Shown here one piece after another: positions 1 to 7,041 of a stretch of 23,905 nucleotides of DNA (positions are counted from its first letter, which is position 1; the number at the start of each line of letters is the position of its first letter). The DNA lies in contig CAYFPO010000028.1 in the NCBI GenBank assembly GCA_964345035.1, positions 1 to 23,905 on the forward strand, written 5' to 3'. The notes under the pieces were generated by a model. It saw nothing but the letters and a program-made list of their open reading frames with translations. It searched no databases and was not told where the DNA came from. The position numbers and the translations under genes were made by a program. The DNA is from CAYFPO01 sp964345035 (GTDB lineage Bacteria > Fidelibacterota > Marinisomatia > SCGC-AAA003-L08 > GCA-002704045).

Positions 1-241
1 AGCCTGAAGGTCCATCTGCACCACAACCGCAACCTAAATCTACATTGCCGTCACAATCACAATCACCTTCCGGTATGCCGCTGCCGCCGCATACACCGCA
101 TTCATCAAATTCAAGGGTTGATCCACATTCATTGTCACAGCCTGAAGGTCCATCTGCACCACAACCGCAACCTAAATCTACATTGCCGTCACAATCACAA
201 TCACCTTCCGGTATGCCGCTGCCGCCGCATACACCGCATTC
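1..241 (-). repeat. 138-bp in-frame tandem repeat (46 residues per unit)
   Basis: Bases 1-103 are identical to 139-241, an offset of 138 bp or exactly 46 codons of the minus-strand gene. Each unit encodes eight cysteines around DECGVCGG, EGDCDCDGNVD and GCGCGADGPSGC. The first unit starts at the window edge, so the array may continue outside with more copies. Confidence 0.95.
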
Positions 242-1873
242 GTCTTCAACTGCAGATCCACCGCATTCACCGGCACAATCTGCTGTGTTCGAAGTAAAGC
301 CCGCTGAGTCAGATGAACATTCATCTGAATATTCAGCATGGTCAGTATCTGCTGCAGTTACAGTCAAATCATGATCTCCACCATCACAATCTACTGTGAT
401 CGTAAATGAATCATCAGAAAACATACCTGCCAAATTACCATCCACATACGCGTGGTAATGGTCACCTGCTTGAAAACCGGTACTGGACATACTCACTGAT
501 AACTGGTCTCCGGATAAATCAGCACTGTTAATTGATACACAGGCTGGGTCAGGAGCACCTGGACCGGAACCGTCCCAATATGTGAAACCGAGATCCACAC
601 CGCCAGCTCCTGAAATAATCAGATTGGTCAATCCGGTAATGTCACCGTCTGCTGTCAGTGTAACCAGAGTTCCGCTGCCTGCTGGTATTGAACTTCCTGT
701 AAAGGAAAATCCAATCACCATATCAGCAGTATTGGAAATCATAAATCCGGCTGCTGCTGCATCTCCACCGCCTGCACCAGATAATGGTCCACCGGTAATA
801 TTGAATTGGATCCCAAATATATCAGAATCACTCACATAGGTTACATCATAAGATCCACCGCCGTTGTCCACAAGTCCCAGTGTATTGTTTGGTTGTGAGG
901 GACAACTTGATCCATCACCACCGCATACACCACATTCATCTTCAACTGCTGATCCGCCGCATTCACCGGCACAATCAACTTCTACAAGACAGTTGCCGTC
1001 ACAGTCAAAATTAACTTCTGCATAAGTACAACTTCCATCATCTACATTTGCATCCGGGTTAAAGTTACAGGCAGACGCATCAGTACAACCTGACACATCG
1101 CTACCGCCTGAACCTTCCCAATATGTGAAACCGAGATCCACACCGCCAGCTCCTGAAATAATCAGATTGGTCAATCCGGTAATGTCACCGTCTGCTGTCA
1201 GTGTAACCAGAGTTCCGCTGCCTGCTGGTATTGAACTTCCTGTAAAGGAAAATCCAATCACCATATCAGCAGTATTGGAAATCATAAATCCGGCTGCTGC
1301 TGCATCTCCACCGCCTGCACCAGATAATGGTCCACCGGTAATATTGAATTGGATCCCAAATATATCAGAATCACTCACATAGGTCACATCATAAGATCCA
1401 CCACCGTTGTCCACAAGTGCCAGTGTGTTGTTCGGTTGAGGTTCTCCACCTCCACCACCACCTGTGAGTGATAAACAGGAACCTTCAGATGTGAGTCCCG
1501 CACCAGCTTGACCTGAAACAATCAGATTCTCAAAGCAAGCATCATCAGCTGTGGCACCACCTACTGTTAATACTGTTAATACACCTTCACCAGCCGGTAT
1601 GGACCCTCCTGTAAAGGATACACCTAATACAAGATTATCAGATCCTACATTCTGCATGAACCCGGCAGCAGCCGCACTTCCGCCACCTGCACTGGTCACA
1701 TCCAGACCGGTTACATTGAATTGAAACCCATATACATCTGAAGTATTCACCATGTACACATCAACAGATCCTGCATCCTCATCATAGTTCTGAAAACTAA
1801 GGGATACATCCTGTGTGTACGCAATTGATGCAAACAATATACAGGTTAGTAAGGTTAGTGTTTTGTTAAGCAT
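1..1873 (-). CDS. Secreted Cys-rich multidomain repeat protein, 3' end outside the window
   Basis: The frame is open from ATG at 1873 to the left edge (624 codons seen, C-terminus missing). A GAGGAGGAG ribosome binding site lies just before the ATG. Residues 1-21 (MLNKTLTLLTCILFASIAYTQ) look like a Sec signal peptide. Three related beta-type domains follow at about 24-138, 146-254 and 326-440, each with a 'GFQFN/GIQFNxTG' and 'SFTGxSIPAGxG' core. A Gly-rich linker lies between domains 1 and 2. Between domains 2 and 3 is a Cys segment with GCTDASACNFNPDA, then DCAGECGG and DECGVCGG motifs. An Ig-like stretch (about 441-525) leads into 46-residue Cys/Asp/Gly units with EGDCDCDGNVD, which resemble calcium-binding thrombospondin type-3 repeats. 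The motif set is familiar from secreted proteins of FCB bacteria, especially Marinimicrobia. Function is unknown; a surface or adhesive role is inference. Any C-terminal sorting domain would lie outside the window. Confidence 0.88.
   Translation of the reverse strand, partial: MLNKTLTLLTCILFASIAYTQDVSLSFQNYDEDAGSVDVYMVNTSDVYGFQFNVTGLDVTSAGGGSAAAAGFMQNVGSDNLVLGVSFTGGSIPAGEGVLTVLTVGGATADDACFENLIVSGQAGAGLTSEGSCLSLTGGGGGGEPQPNNTLALVDNGGGSYDVTYVSDSDIFGIQFNITGGPLSGAGGGDAAAAGFMISNTADMVIGFSFTGSSIPAGSGTLVTLTADGDITGLTNLIISGAGGVDLGFTYWEGSGGSDVSGCTDASACNFNPDANVDDGSCTYAEVNFDCDGNCLVEVDCAGECGGSAVEDECGVCGGDGSSCPSQPNNTLGLVDNGGGSYDVTYVSDSDIFGIQFNITGGPLSGAGGGDAAAAGFMISNTADMVIGFSFTGSSIPAGSGTLVTLTADGDITGLTNLIISGAGGVDLGFTYWDGSGPGAPDPACVSINSADLSGDQLSVSMSSTGFQAGDHYHAYVDGNLAGMFSDDSFTITVDCDGGDHDLTVTAADTDHAEYSDECSSDSAGFTSNTADCAGECGGSAVEDECGVCGGSGIPEGDCDCDGNVDLGCGCGADGPSGCDNECGSTLEFDECGVCGGSGIPEGDCDCDGNVDLGCGCGADGPSG
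573..841. repeat. 269-bp exact direct repeat, copy A (encodes most of domain 3)
   Basis: By eye this segment matches 1116-1384 at every base. The offset is 543 bp, or 181 codons, so both copies are read in the same frame of the minus-strand gene. Similarity continues with scattered mismatches to about 895. It encodes roughly residues 344-433 of the secreted protein. Confidence 0.95.
1116..1384. repeat. 269-bp exact direct repeat, copy B (encodes most of domain 2)
   Basis: This is the partner of 573-841, coding for roughly residues 163-252 of the secreted protein. Beyond 1384 the copies diverge (ccaccaccg against ccaccgccg, ttcggttg against tttggttg). The related domain 1 (about 1460-1800) is clearly diverged at both DNA and protein level, so only copies A and B are recent or homogenised. 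Confidence 0.95.
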
Positions 1874-1876
1874 TTT

Positions 1877-1885
1877 CTCCTCCTC
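1877..1885 (-). promoter_or_regulatory. Strong Shine-Dalgarno of the secreted repeat protein
   Basis: On the minus strand GAGGAGGAG precedes AAA and the ATG at 1873. It fixes the start codon and is one of the strongest SD sequences in the window, where most genes have none. A second GAGGAGGAGGAG run lies further upstream at about 2019-2030 without a nearby start codon. Confidence 0.8.
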
Positions 1886-1912
1886 GTATGATATTTAATA
1901 ATACTTTTTTCC

Positions 1913-1932
1913 AGCTGAAATATGTTTCAGCT
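1913..1932 (-). promoter_or_regulatory. Hairpin in the presumed 5' leader of the secreted protein
   Basis: AGCTGAAA (1913-1920) and TTTCAGCT (1925-1932) form a perfect 8-bp stem around a 4-base loop, about 40 nt upstream of the ATG at 1873. On the minus strand it is followed by GGAAAAAAG rather than a U tract, so it is not a typical terminator. An mRNA-stabilising or regulatory leader hairpin, or a protein binding site, is possible. Confidence 0.5.
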
Positions 1933-1962
1933 ACCAAATTACTTCTATTCAAAATCTCCAAA

Positions 1963-1980
1963 ATTGGTTATATAACCAAT
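1963..1980. promoter_or_regulatory. 18-bp perfect palindrome, candidate operator
   Basis: ATTGGTTATATAACCAAT is its own reverse complement. It lies about 90 bp upstream of the secreted-protein start codon, in the only long intergenic region of the window. The length and symmetry suit a dimeric regulator, but no regulator gene is adjacent and the function is unknown. Confidence 0.45.
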
Positions 1981-2326
1981 CTGCATTTTTGCTCTTTCTC
2001 GTCAGTTAATTGGTATACTCCTCCTCCTCAAAGGATGGATATATACTCCGCACAGGGTTGAAAAATAATATATATTTGGATATATACCAAGCATATTTTT
2101 TATTATTTTTTTATTTCCTGCGTTGATCATATTTGATAAGATTATCAGGATTTCCTCCAAATTACAAATGAAATATATCGGAGATTAATTGGGTGGTGAT
2201 GTGATGTAAAACACGTAATTTAAAATTAACAAACTTAATCTGTGGATTACGATTGATAATTTTTACAGCTTTCGTTAGCTGAGTTAGTTAAAATTGATTA
2301 GTTACCGTTAGAAGTATCTTTGATCT

Positions 2327-3760
2327 TTAACTTGTTCTGGTTTTATTACCAAGTATCTGATCCTTATTTTCTATCATAAATTTGTATGCTATGTCAAAAT
2401 CATTGGGAATGACTCCATCTAGGATAGCATCTTCTATAGCTTTTTTAATTTTTCCTACCTGAGGACCGGGGTTTAACTTCAACTCTTTCATGATCACATC
2501 CCCACGAACAGGTGACTGAAACTTCCGCATCTCATCTTTAAGTTTTACATCCTGTATGAGCTCCTCCACTCGTTCAAAATTGTTAATATACTTTTTTACT
2601 TTCATCGGATTTTTGGTAGTAATATCTGCTCTGCATAAAATCATCAGGTCATCAATTATATCACCGGATTCAAACATTAATCTTCTCACTGCACTATCAG
2701 TAACACCATCTTTAGCCAAAGCAATAGGTCTTAAATGAAGTTTTGTCATAACTTCCAAATATTCTTTTAGATCATTTGATAATTTCATCCGCCGTGCAAT
2801 TTTAGCAATCATTCTTTTTCCTATTTCCTCATGCCCATGAAATGTCCAACCCCTCTTTTTTTGAAACCGTTTAGTTGCGGGTTTTGCAATATCATGGACC
2901 AATGCTGCAAACCGGATTTCCATTTTATCCGTAAGCACTGCCGCATTATCTACAACCTGCAATGTATGGATAAATACATCTTTGTGTGCTTTCCCATTGA
3001 TGACTTCCACACCATACAATTTGGTCAATTCCGGGAATACTCTTTCCAATAAAAAAGTATCTCTCAATAAATAGAATCCAATACTCGGTTTCTTAGTCAT
3101 CAATATTTTTACGAGCTCATCCGTAATTCTTTCCCGGGAAATTATATCTAATCGGTTCCGTTGTTTTTCAATACTTTTTCTCACTGCCGGTTGAATTGTA
3201 AAATTCAATTGGGCTGCAAACCGAATTGCTCTGAGAATTCTCAATGGATCATCACTGAATGTCTCATCAGGATCAAGAGGTGTAATTAATAATTTCTGCT
3301 GTAAATCCCTTATTCCACAATATGGGTCATATACAGTTCCAAAATCTTTTTTTTGAATTGAAACTGCAATTGCATTCACGGTAAAGTCACGTCTGGATAA
3401 ATCTTCTTGAATAGTTGTAAATACCACTTTTGGATTTCTGCTGCCGGAATTATAAGACTCAGTTCTTGCTGTTGCAATCTCAATTTTCAATTCCTTTGTG
3501 GTAATTTGTGCAGTACCGAATTTTTCGAATGAAACAAATCCATCTGCATTTAATTTTTTCGCCAGTAATTCTGCAAATTTGATACCGTTGGATTCAACAA
3601 GTATATCAATATCCAATGCAGGTCTATTCATCAACAAATCACGAACGTATCCGCCCACTAAATAAGTGGGTGTTTTAACTTTTTCTCCTAAATCCCCGGC
3701 TGTTTTGAATATCCGGAGATGTTCAGAGTTTTCACTTAAAAGATTGGCTATACTACTCAT
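2327..3760 (-). CDS. cca: CCA tRNA nucleotidyltransferase / poly(A) polymerase family with HD domain
   Basis: This 477-residue protein belongs to the class II nucleotidyltransferases that add or repair the CCA 3' end of tRNAs. The N-terminal head has LVGGYVRD (34-41) followed by the catalytic pair D50 and D52 in LDIDILV. RRDFTVNAIA is at 123-132, DPLRILRAIRFA at 171-182, and the ER-type base-recognition segment SRERITDEL at 208-216. A C-terminal HD phosphohydrolase domain shows H265, H289-D290 and H308/H310. Class II CCA-adding enzymes and bacterial poly(A) polymerases share the head; the HD domain favours a CCA-type or bifunctional enzyme. It reads away from gatC across a 155-bp divergent gap, and no SD precedes the ATG. 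Confidence 0.93.
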   Translation of the reverse strand: MSSIANLLSENSEHLRIFKTAGDLGEKVKTPTYLVGGYVRDLLMNRPALDIDILVESNGIKFAELLAKKLNADGFVSFEKFGTAQITTKELKIEIATARTESYNSGSRNPKVVFTTIQEDLSRRDFTVNAIAVSIQKKDFGTVYDPYCGIRDLQQKLLITPLDPDETFSDDPLRILRAIRFAAQLNFTIQPAVRKSIEKQRNRLDIISRERITDELVKILMTKKPSIGFYLLRDTFLLERVFPELTKLYGVEVINGKAHKDVFIHTLQVVDNAAVLTDKMEIRFAALVHDIAKPATKRFQKKRGWTFHGHEEIGKRMIAKIARRMKLSNDLKEYLEVMTKLHLRPIALAKDGVTDSAVRRLMFESGDIIDDLMILCRADITTKNPMKVKKYINNFERVEELIQDVKLKDEMRKFQSPVRGDVIMKELKLNPGPQVGKIKKAIEDAILDGVIPNDFDIAYKFMIENKDQILGNKTRTS

Positions 3761-3837
3761 ATACAGGTAAAACTTAGGTACATATAGGAATCCTGAAAAA
3801 GTGAATATTTCGGTTTAAAAATGAAAAAAATAGAAAT

Positions 3838-3866
3838 TTTACATTTCTTAATTTTTAATATTTACT
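3838..3866 (+). promoter_or_regulatory. Possible sigma-70-type promoter for gatC
   Basis: TTTACA (3838-3843) is followed after 17 bp by TTTACT (3861-3866), matching the consensus at 5/6 and 4/6 positions. It lies about 50 bp upstream of gatC in the divergent gap with cca. The surroundings are so AT-rich that a chance match is quite possible. Confidence 0.3.
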
Positions 3867-3915
3867 AAATCCTGTAATTTTAATCCCGTAGTAAATAATC
3901 ATAATTCCAAATCTG

Positions 3916-4221
3916 ATGAATAAATCAAGAACAATATCAAAAGATGAAGTGAAAAAAATTGCCGGATTGGCAAAACTATCCATTGATGACAATGAGATTG
4001 AATTATATACCCGTCAAATGAACAAGATTCTATATTATGTATCCCAATTAAATGAGGTTAATACAGAAAATGTTGATCCGTTGTCCCATGTTCTGGATAT
4101 TGTCAATGTAACACGGGAGGATAAAATAAAACCCTCAGTTAGTAGAGAAGTTGCTCTGAAGAATGCTGCAAATTCAGATGATGAATTTTTTATTGTTCCG
4201 GAGATCATTCGGGCAAAATGA
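3916..4221 (+). CDS. gatC: Asp-tRNA(Asn)/Glu-tRNA(Gln) amidotransferase subunit C
   Basis: This 101-residue protein matches the small GatC subunit in length and pattern. An N-terminal 'EVKKIAGLAKLSIDDNEI' helix is followed by a region with 'VDPLSHVLDIVNVTREDKI' and a C-terminal 'FFIVPEII' tail. GatC stabilises the GatA/GatB core, which amidates mischarged Glu-tRNA(Gln) or Asp-tRNA(Asn). No gatA or gatB is in the window, so the subunit is encoded apart from its partners. There is no SD before the ATG, and the frame starts at the expected family N-terminus. A 97-bp gap, with at most a weak GTGG/CCAC hairpin at about 4230-4261, separates it from pyrG. Confidence 0.9.
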   Translation: MNKSRTISKDEVKKIAGLAKLSIDDNEIELYTRQMNKILYYVSQLNEVNTENVDPLSHVLDIVNVTREDKIKPSVSREVALKNAANSDDEFFIVPEIIRAK

Positions 4222-4318
4222 TGATATTGTCTGGTGGAATTGGGTATTATTTTACCACTGGAATGCCGGGTAATTCTCCTATCTCCTCAATTAACCAACT
4301 TTTTTCAGAATCACTTCA

Positions 4319-5965
4319 ATGGCTGTAAAGAATCCGGTTAAATATATTTTTGTTCTGGGAGGTGTATTATCCGGCCTTGGAAAAGGAATAGTTGCTTCCT
4401 CTTTAGGATATCTCTTGAAATCTTTGGGATTTCGAGTTACCATTCAAAAACTTGATCCCTACTTGAATGTGGATCCGGGTACAATGAATCCATTTCAACA
4501 TGGAGAAGTTTTTGTTTTGGATGATGGATCTGAAACTGACCTCGATCTTGGACATTATGAGCGGTTTATTGATGAAGATATGTCCGAATTGAACACTACC
4601 TCCGCAGGTATGATTTATTGGAATGTATTGGAAAAAGAACGAAGGGGAGATTACCTCGGTGAAACAATCCAGGTAATTCCACATATTACAAATGAAATCA
4701 AAAGAAGAATCAGAAGTATTAATCCAAGGAGAAAATATGATATTGTGATTTCAGAAGTAGGTGGGACTGTTGGTGATATTGAGAGTCAGCCGTTTGTAGA
4801 AGCAATACGCCAACTCCGGCTTGATGTAGGAAAGGAAAATACAGTGGTTATCCATACTACGCTTTTGCCGTTTATTAAAGCAAGTGGAGAAATGAAAACC
4901 AAACCTACTCAACACAGCGTTATGAGACTCAGAGAAGTGGGGTTGGATCCTGATATTATAGTCTGCAGGACTGAAGAAAATCACCACCTCACCAACAAAC
5001 TGAAAAGAAAAATCGCCCTATTTTGCAATGTTGAACCCAATATGGTATTTGAATCTCCCGATGTTGATACTATCTATGAAATCCCTCTATTGCTTCATGA
5101 TCAGGGATTTGAAGAAGCGGTTTCCACAAAACTTTCCATAGATAAAAAAAATGGTCACGAAAAAATCCAATACCTGCGAACCTTTATTAATCGGTATAAA
5201 AATCCTGAATTCCAGGTAAATATTGCAATGTGCGGCAAATATAACAGTCTCCAGGATTCCTATAAGAGTATACTGGAAGCGTTTGTTCATGCCGGTGTTG
5301 AAAATAATACAATCGTAAATGTTAATTGGGTAGATACAGAAGAATTAGAATCTAATGGTGACCCTGCAGAATATTTTGAAAATATAGATGGTATATTAAT
5401 TCCCGGTGGATTTGGTGACAGAGGAATTGAGGGGAAGATCAGATCTTCAGAATTTGCAAGAGAAAATAAGATACCTTTTTTTGGGATATGCCTTGGTTTA
5501 CAATGTGCTGTTATTGACATTGCACGAAACTGTTGCGGGTTAACCAATGCAAACAGCACGGAATTCCACCCCCATGTGAAATACAATGTTGTAGATATTA
5601 TGTCCGGACAGAAAAAAATAAAACACAAAGGTGCCACAATGCGGTTGGGAGATTATTCCTGTGAATTAAAATCAGGAACAATCACTAAAAAAGCATATAA
5701 AAACAGAGGCAAAAGAATTCATGAACGGCATCGGCATAGATATGAAGTGAATAATAAATTTTTACAGAAGCTGGAAAAAAATGGATTAATCATCAGTGGT
5801 AAAAATCCTGACCTGGATCTTGTGGAGATAATAGAAGAAAAAGACCACCCCTGGTTTGTTGGTGTACAATTTCACCCTGAATTAAAAAGTCGCATTTTAA
5901 AACCACATCCTTTATTCCGGGAATTTATTGCTGCTGCCGTAAAACATCGGTATGGCAGTAAATAA
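4319..5965 (+). CDS. pyrG: CTP synthase (glutamine-hydrolysing)
   Basis: A full-length 548-residue enzyme that converts UTP to CTP with ATP and glutamine. The N-terminal amidoligase domain opens with KYIFVLGGVLSGLGKG (8-23) and contains LDPYLNVDPGTMNPFQHGEV (45-64). The C-terminal class I glutamine amidotransferase has its nucleophile C391 in GICLGLQ and H519/E521 in FHPEL; the oxyanion segment is IPGGFGDRG. No SD precedes the ATG. It overlaps kdsC by 14 bp, which implies translational coupling. CTP is needed for CMP-Kdo, so the linkage to Kdo and LPS genes makes metabolic sense; Chlamydia similarly links pyrG to kdsB. Confidence 0.97.
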   Translation: MAVKNPVKYIFVLGGVLSGLGKGIVASSLGYLLKSLGFRVTIQKLDPYLNVDPGTMNPFQHGEVFVLDDGSETDLDLGHYERFIDEDMSELNTTSAGMIYWNVLEKERRGDYLGETIQVIPHITNEIKRRIRSINPRRKYDIVISEVGGTVGDIESQPFVEAIRQLRLDVGKENTVVIHTTLLPFIKASGEMKTKPTQHSVMRLREVGLDPDIIVCRTEENHHLTNKLKRKIALFCNVEPNMVFESPDVDTIYEIPLLLHDQGFEEAVSTKLSIDKKNGHEKIQYLRTFINRYKNPEFQVNIAMCGKYNSLQDSYKSILEAFVHAGVENNTIVNVNWVDTEELESNGDPAEYFENIDGILIPGGFGDRGIEGKIRSSEFARENKIPFFGICLGLQCAVIDIARNCCGLTNANSTEFHPHVKYNVVDIMSGQKKIKHKGATMRLGDYSCELKSGTITKKAYKNRGKRIHERHRHRYEVNNKFLQKLEKNGLIISGKNPDLDLVEIIEEKDHPWFVGVQFHPELKSRILKPHPLFREFIAAAVKHRYGSK

Positions 5966-6497
5966 TTTAACGGAAAAAATTCATCAAATAAAACTGATTA
6001 TCACGGATGTTGACGGTGTTCTGACCGACGGCACTATTATCATCAGCAATAACGGCACTGAAATGAAAAAATTTCATGTGGAAGATGGTATGGGTGTTGC
6101 ATTGGCACGTTTGGCTGAAATTCAGATTGCGTTCCTGTCAGGGAGACATTCAGAAGCAACCACTATACGAGCAAAAGAACTGCAAATTGAATATTGCTAT
6201 CAAGGACAATTAAATAAGACTACCGGATTTTTAGAAATTTGCAGTAATTATCAAACTGATCCGGAAGAAGTATGCTATATCGGTGATGGGCTGGTTGATA
6301 TTCCACCAATGGAAATTGCCGGATTAGCAGTGGCGGTTCCCAATGCACACTCACTCACAAAAAAAACTGCTGATCATGTTACAGAAAATTCCGGTGGAAC
6401 AGGCGTATTAGCAGAGGTAGTTGAATGGATATTAACCGGGCAGGGAAGGTATGACAAAGCTCTTAACACTATGAAAAATGAAGTATATAATCGGTAA
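5952..6497 (+). CDS. kdsC: 3-deoxy-D-manno-octulosonate 8-phosphate phosphatase (KdsC, HAD family)
   Basis: KdsC hydrolyses Kdo-8-phosphate to Kdo, the inner-core sugar of LPS. The 181-residue protein is a cap-less C0-type HAD phosphatase. The nucleophile motif DVDGVLTDG carries D19 and D21, motif II lies in FLSGRHSE, and motif IV is GDGLVDIP with D112 and D116. The usual family text is GDDxVDLP; the GDxxxD metal ligands are kept although the second Asp of GDD is Gly. A Gly-rich segment near the C-terminus (ENSGGTGVLAEVVEWIL) is typical. It overlaps pyrG upstream (14 bp) and lptC downstream (20 bp). Confidence 0.93.
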   Translation: MAVNNLTEKIHQIKLIITDVDGVLTDGTIIISNNGTEMKKFHVEDGMGVALARLAEIQIAFLSGRHSEATTIRAKELQIEYCYQGQLNKTTGFLEICSNYQTDPEEVCYIGDGLVDIPPMEIAGLAVAVPNAHSLTKKTADHVTENSGGTGVLAEVVEWILTGQGRYDKALNTMKNEVYNR

Positions 6498-7041
6498 CTA
6501 CGATACAATATGGAGTTGGATTTTCCGGGGAATGATAACCATTGCCGTATTATCCTGTAGCCACCAGGAAAATGATGTGGATAATACTTTATATACATCC
6601 GACCTCGAGGACAATTATATAACCAAACCGGATATTACTATCAGTAAAAAAAATGTAGTTTCCTTAAAGGCAACCTCAGACCATCTTATTAAAAATGATA
6701 AGGAAGATGGACAGCTAATAGGAAATGTTAAAGCAGATTTTTTTGATGATGATGGATTTCATAAATCGATTTTATTTTCGGATTCTGCAAAAATAAATGA
6801 AACAAATAATAATTTTAAAGCTATAGGGAATGTGGTTGTGATTTCCGACAGCGGCTTCACTTTGAGAACAGATGAAATATCCTGGGATAACAATTATCAA
6901 ATGGTCATTTCCAATGATTCAGTGATGTTCACAACTGAAAACAAGGATACACTCTATGGTGTAGGATTTGAATCTGACATGGATCTTACAAATTACAAAA
7001 TTTTAAAACCAACCGGCGTAACATATCGGGTAATTGAATAA
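6478..7041 (+). CDS. lptC: LPS export periplasmic protein LptC, predicted lipoprotein
   Basis: This 187-residue LptC/DUF1239-type protein would link the inner-membrane LptBFG transporter to the periplasmic LPS bridge. The N-terminus has a hydrophobic stretch ending in AVLSC, a lipobox-like site, so it is probably a lipoprotein; E. coli LptC keeps a transmembrane anchor instead. The rest is beta-jellyroll-like with alternating 'GNVKADFFDDDG', 'SDSAKI', 'AIGNVVVISDSGFTLRTDEISW' and 'GVGFESDMDL' patterns. The start overlaps kdsC by 20 bp; an internal Met (residue 19) would leave too short a signal. lptB follows with no spacer. A fused or repurposed LptA-like role cannot be excluded because no separate lptA is present. 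Confidence 0.85.
   Translation: MKYIIGNYDTIWSWIFRGMITIAVLSCSHQENDVDNTLYTSDLEDNYITKPDITISKKNVVSLKATSDHLIKNDKEDGQLIGNVKADFFDDDGFHKSILFSDSAKINETNNNFKAIGNVVVISDSGFTLRTDEISWDNNYQMVISNDSVMFTTENKDTLYGVGFESDMDLTNYKILKPTGVTYRVIE

Larger units (their letters stand above)
1874..2326. other. Gene-free AT-rich leader/intergenic region with palindromes and iterated sites
   Basis: This stretch separates the 3' end of cca from the start of the secreted protein, both on the minus strand, so it should hold the latter's promoter. I see no credible ORF or tRNA. Contents include a hairpin (1913-1932), an 18-bp palindrome (1963-1980), two GGATATATAC sites (2037 and 2078) and repeated CTAAC on the minus strand at about 2271-2315, just downstream of cca. 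Poly-T and AT runs at 2095-2120 prevent a confident -10/-35 assignment. Confidence 0.6.

Noticed and set aside
1..300. CRISPR-like regular repeats at the left edge
   Set aside because: The period is 138 bp, units are in frame with a protein, and there are no unique spacers. It is a coding tandem repeat.
582..1382. Two identical 85-codon plus-strand open frames (582-839, 1125-1382) and a Pro/Ser-rich one at 45-374
   Set aside because: They are antisense shadows of the minus-strand secreted protein. Their identity is explained by the DNA duplication, and they lack ribosome binding sites.
1945..1986. 13-codon minus-strand reading frame in the leader, spanning the palindrome
   Set aside because: The only SD-like run is about 30 nt upstream of its ATG, too far. 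Nothing else supports translation.
4228..4262. GTGG/CCAC hairpin between gatC and pyrG as a terminator or CTP-sensing attenuator
   Set aside because: The stem is short and partly wobble-paired, with no following T tract. No pyrG-type initially transcribed C/G run is identifiable.
6101..6125. TGGCACG sequence as a sigma-54 promoter
   Set aside because: It lies inside kdsC and the required GC element at the right spacing is missing.
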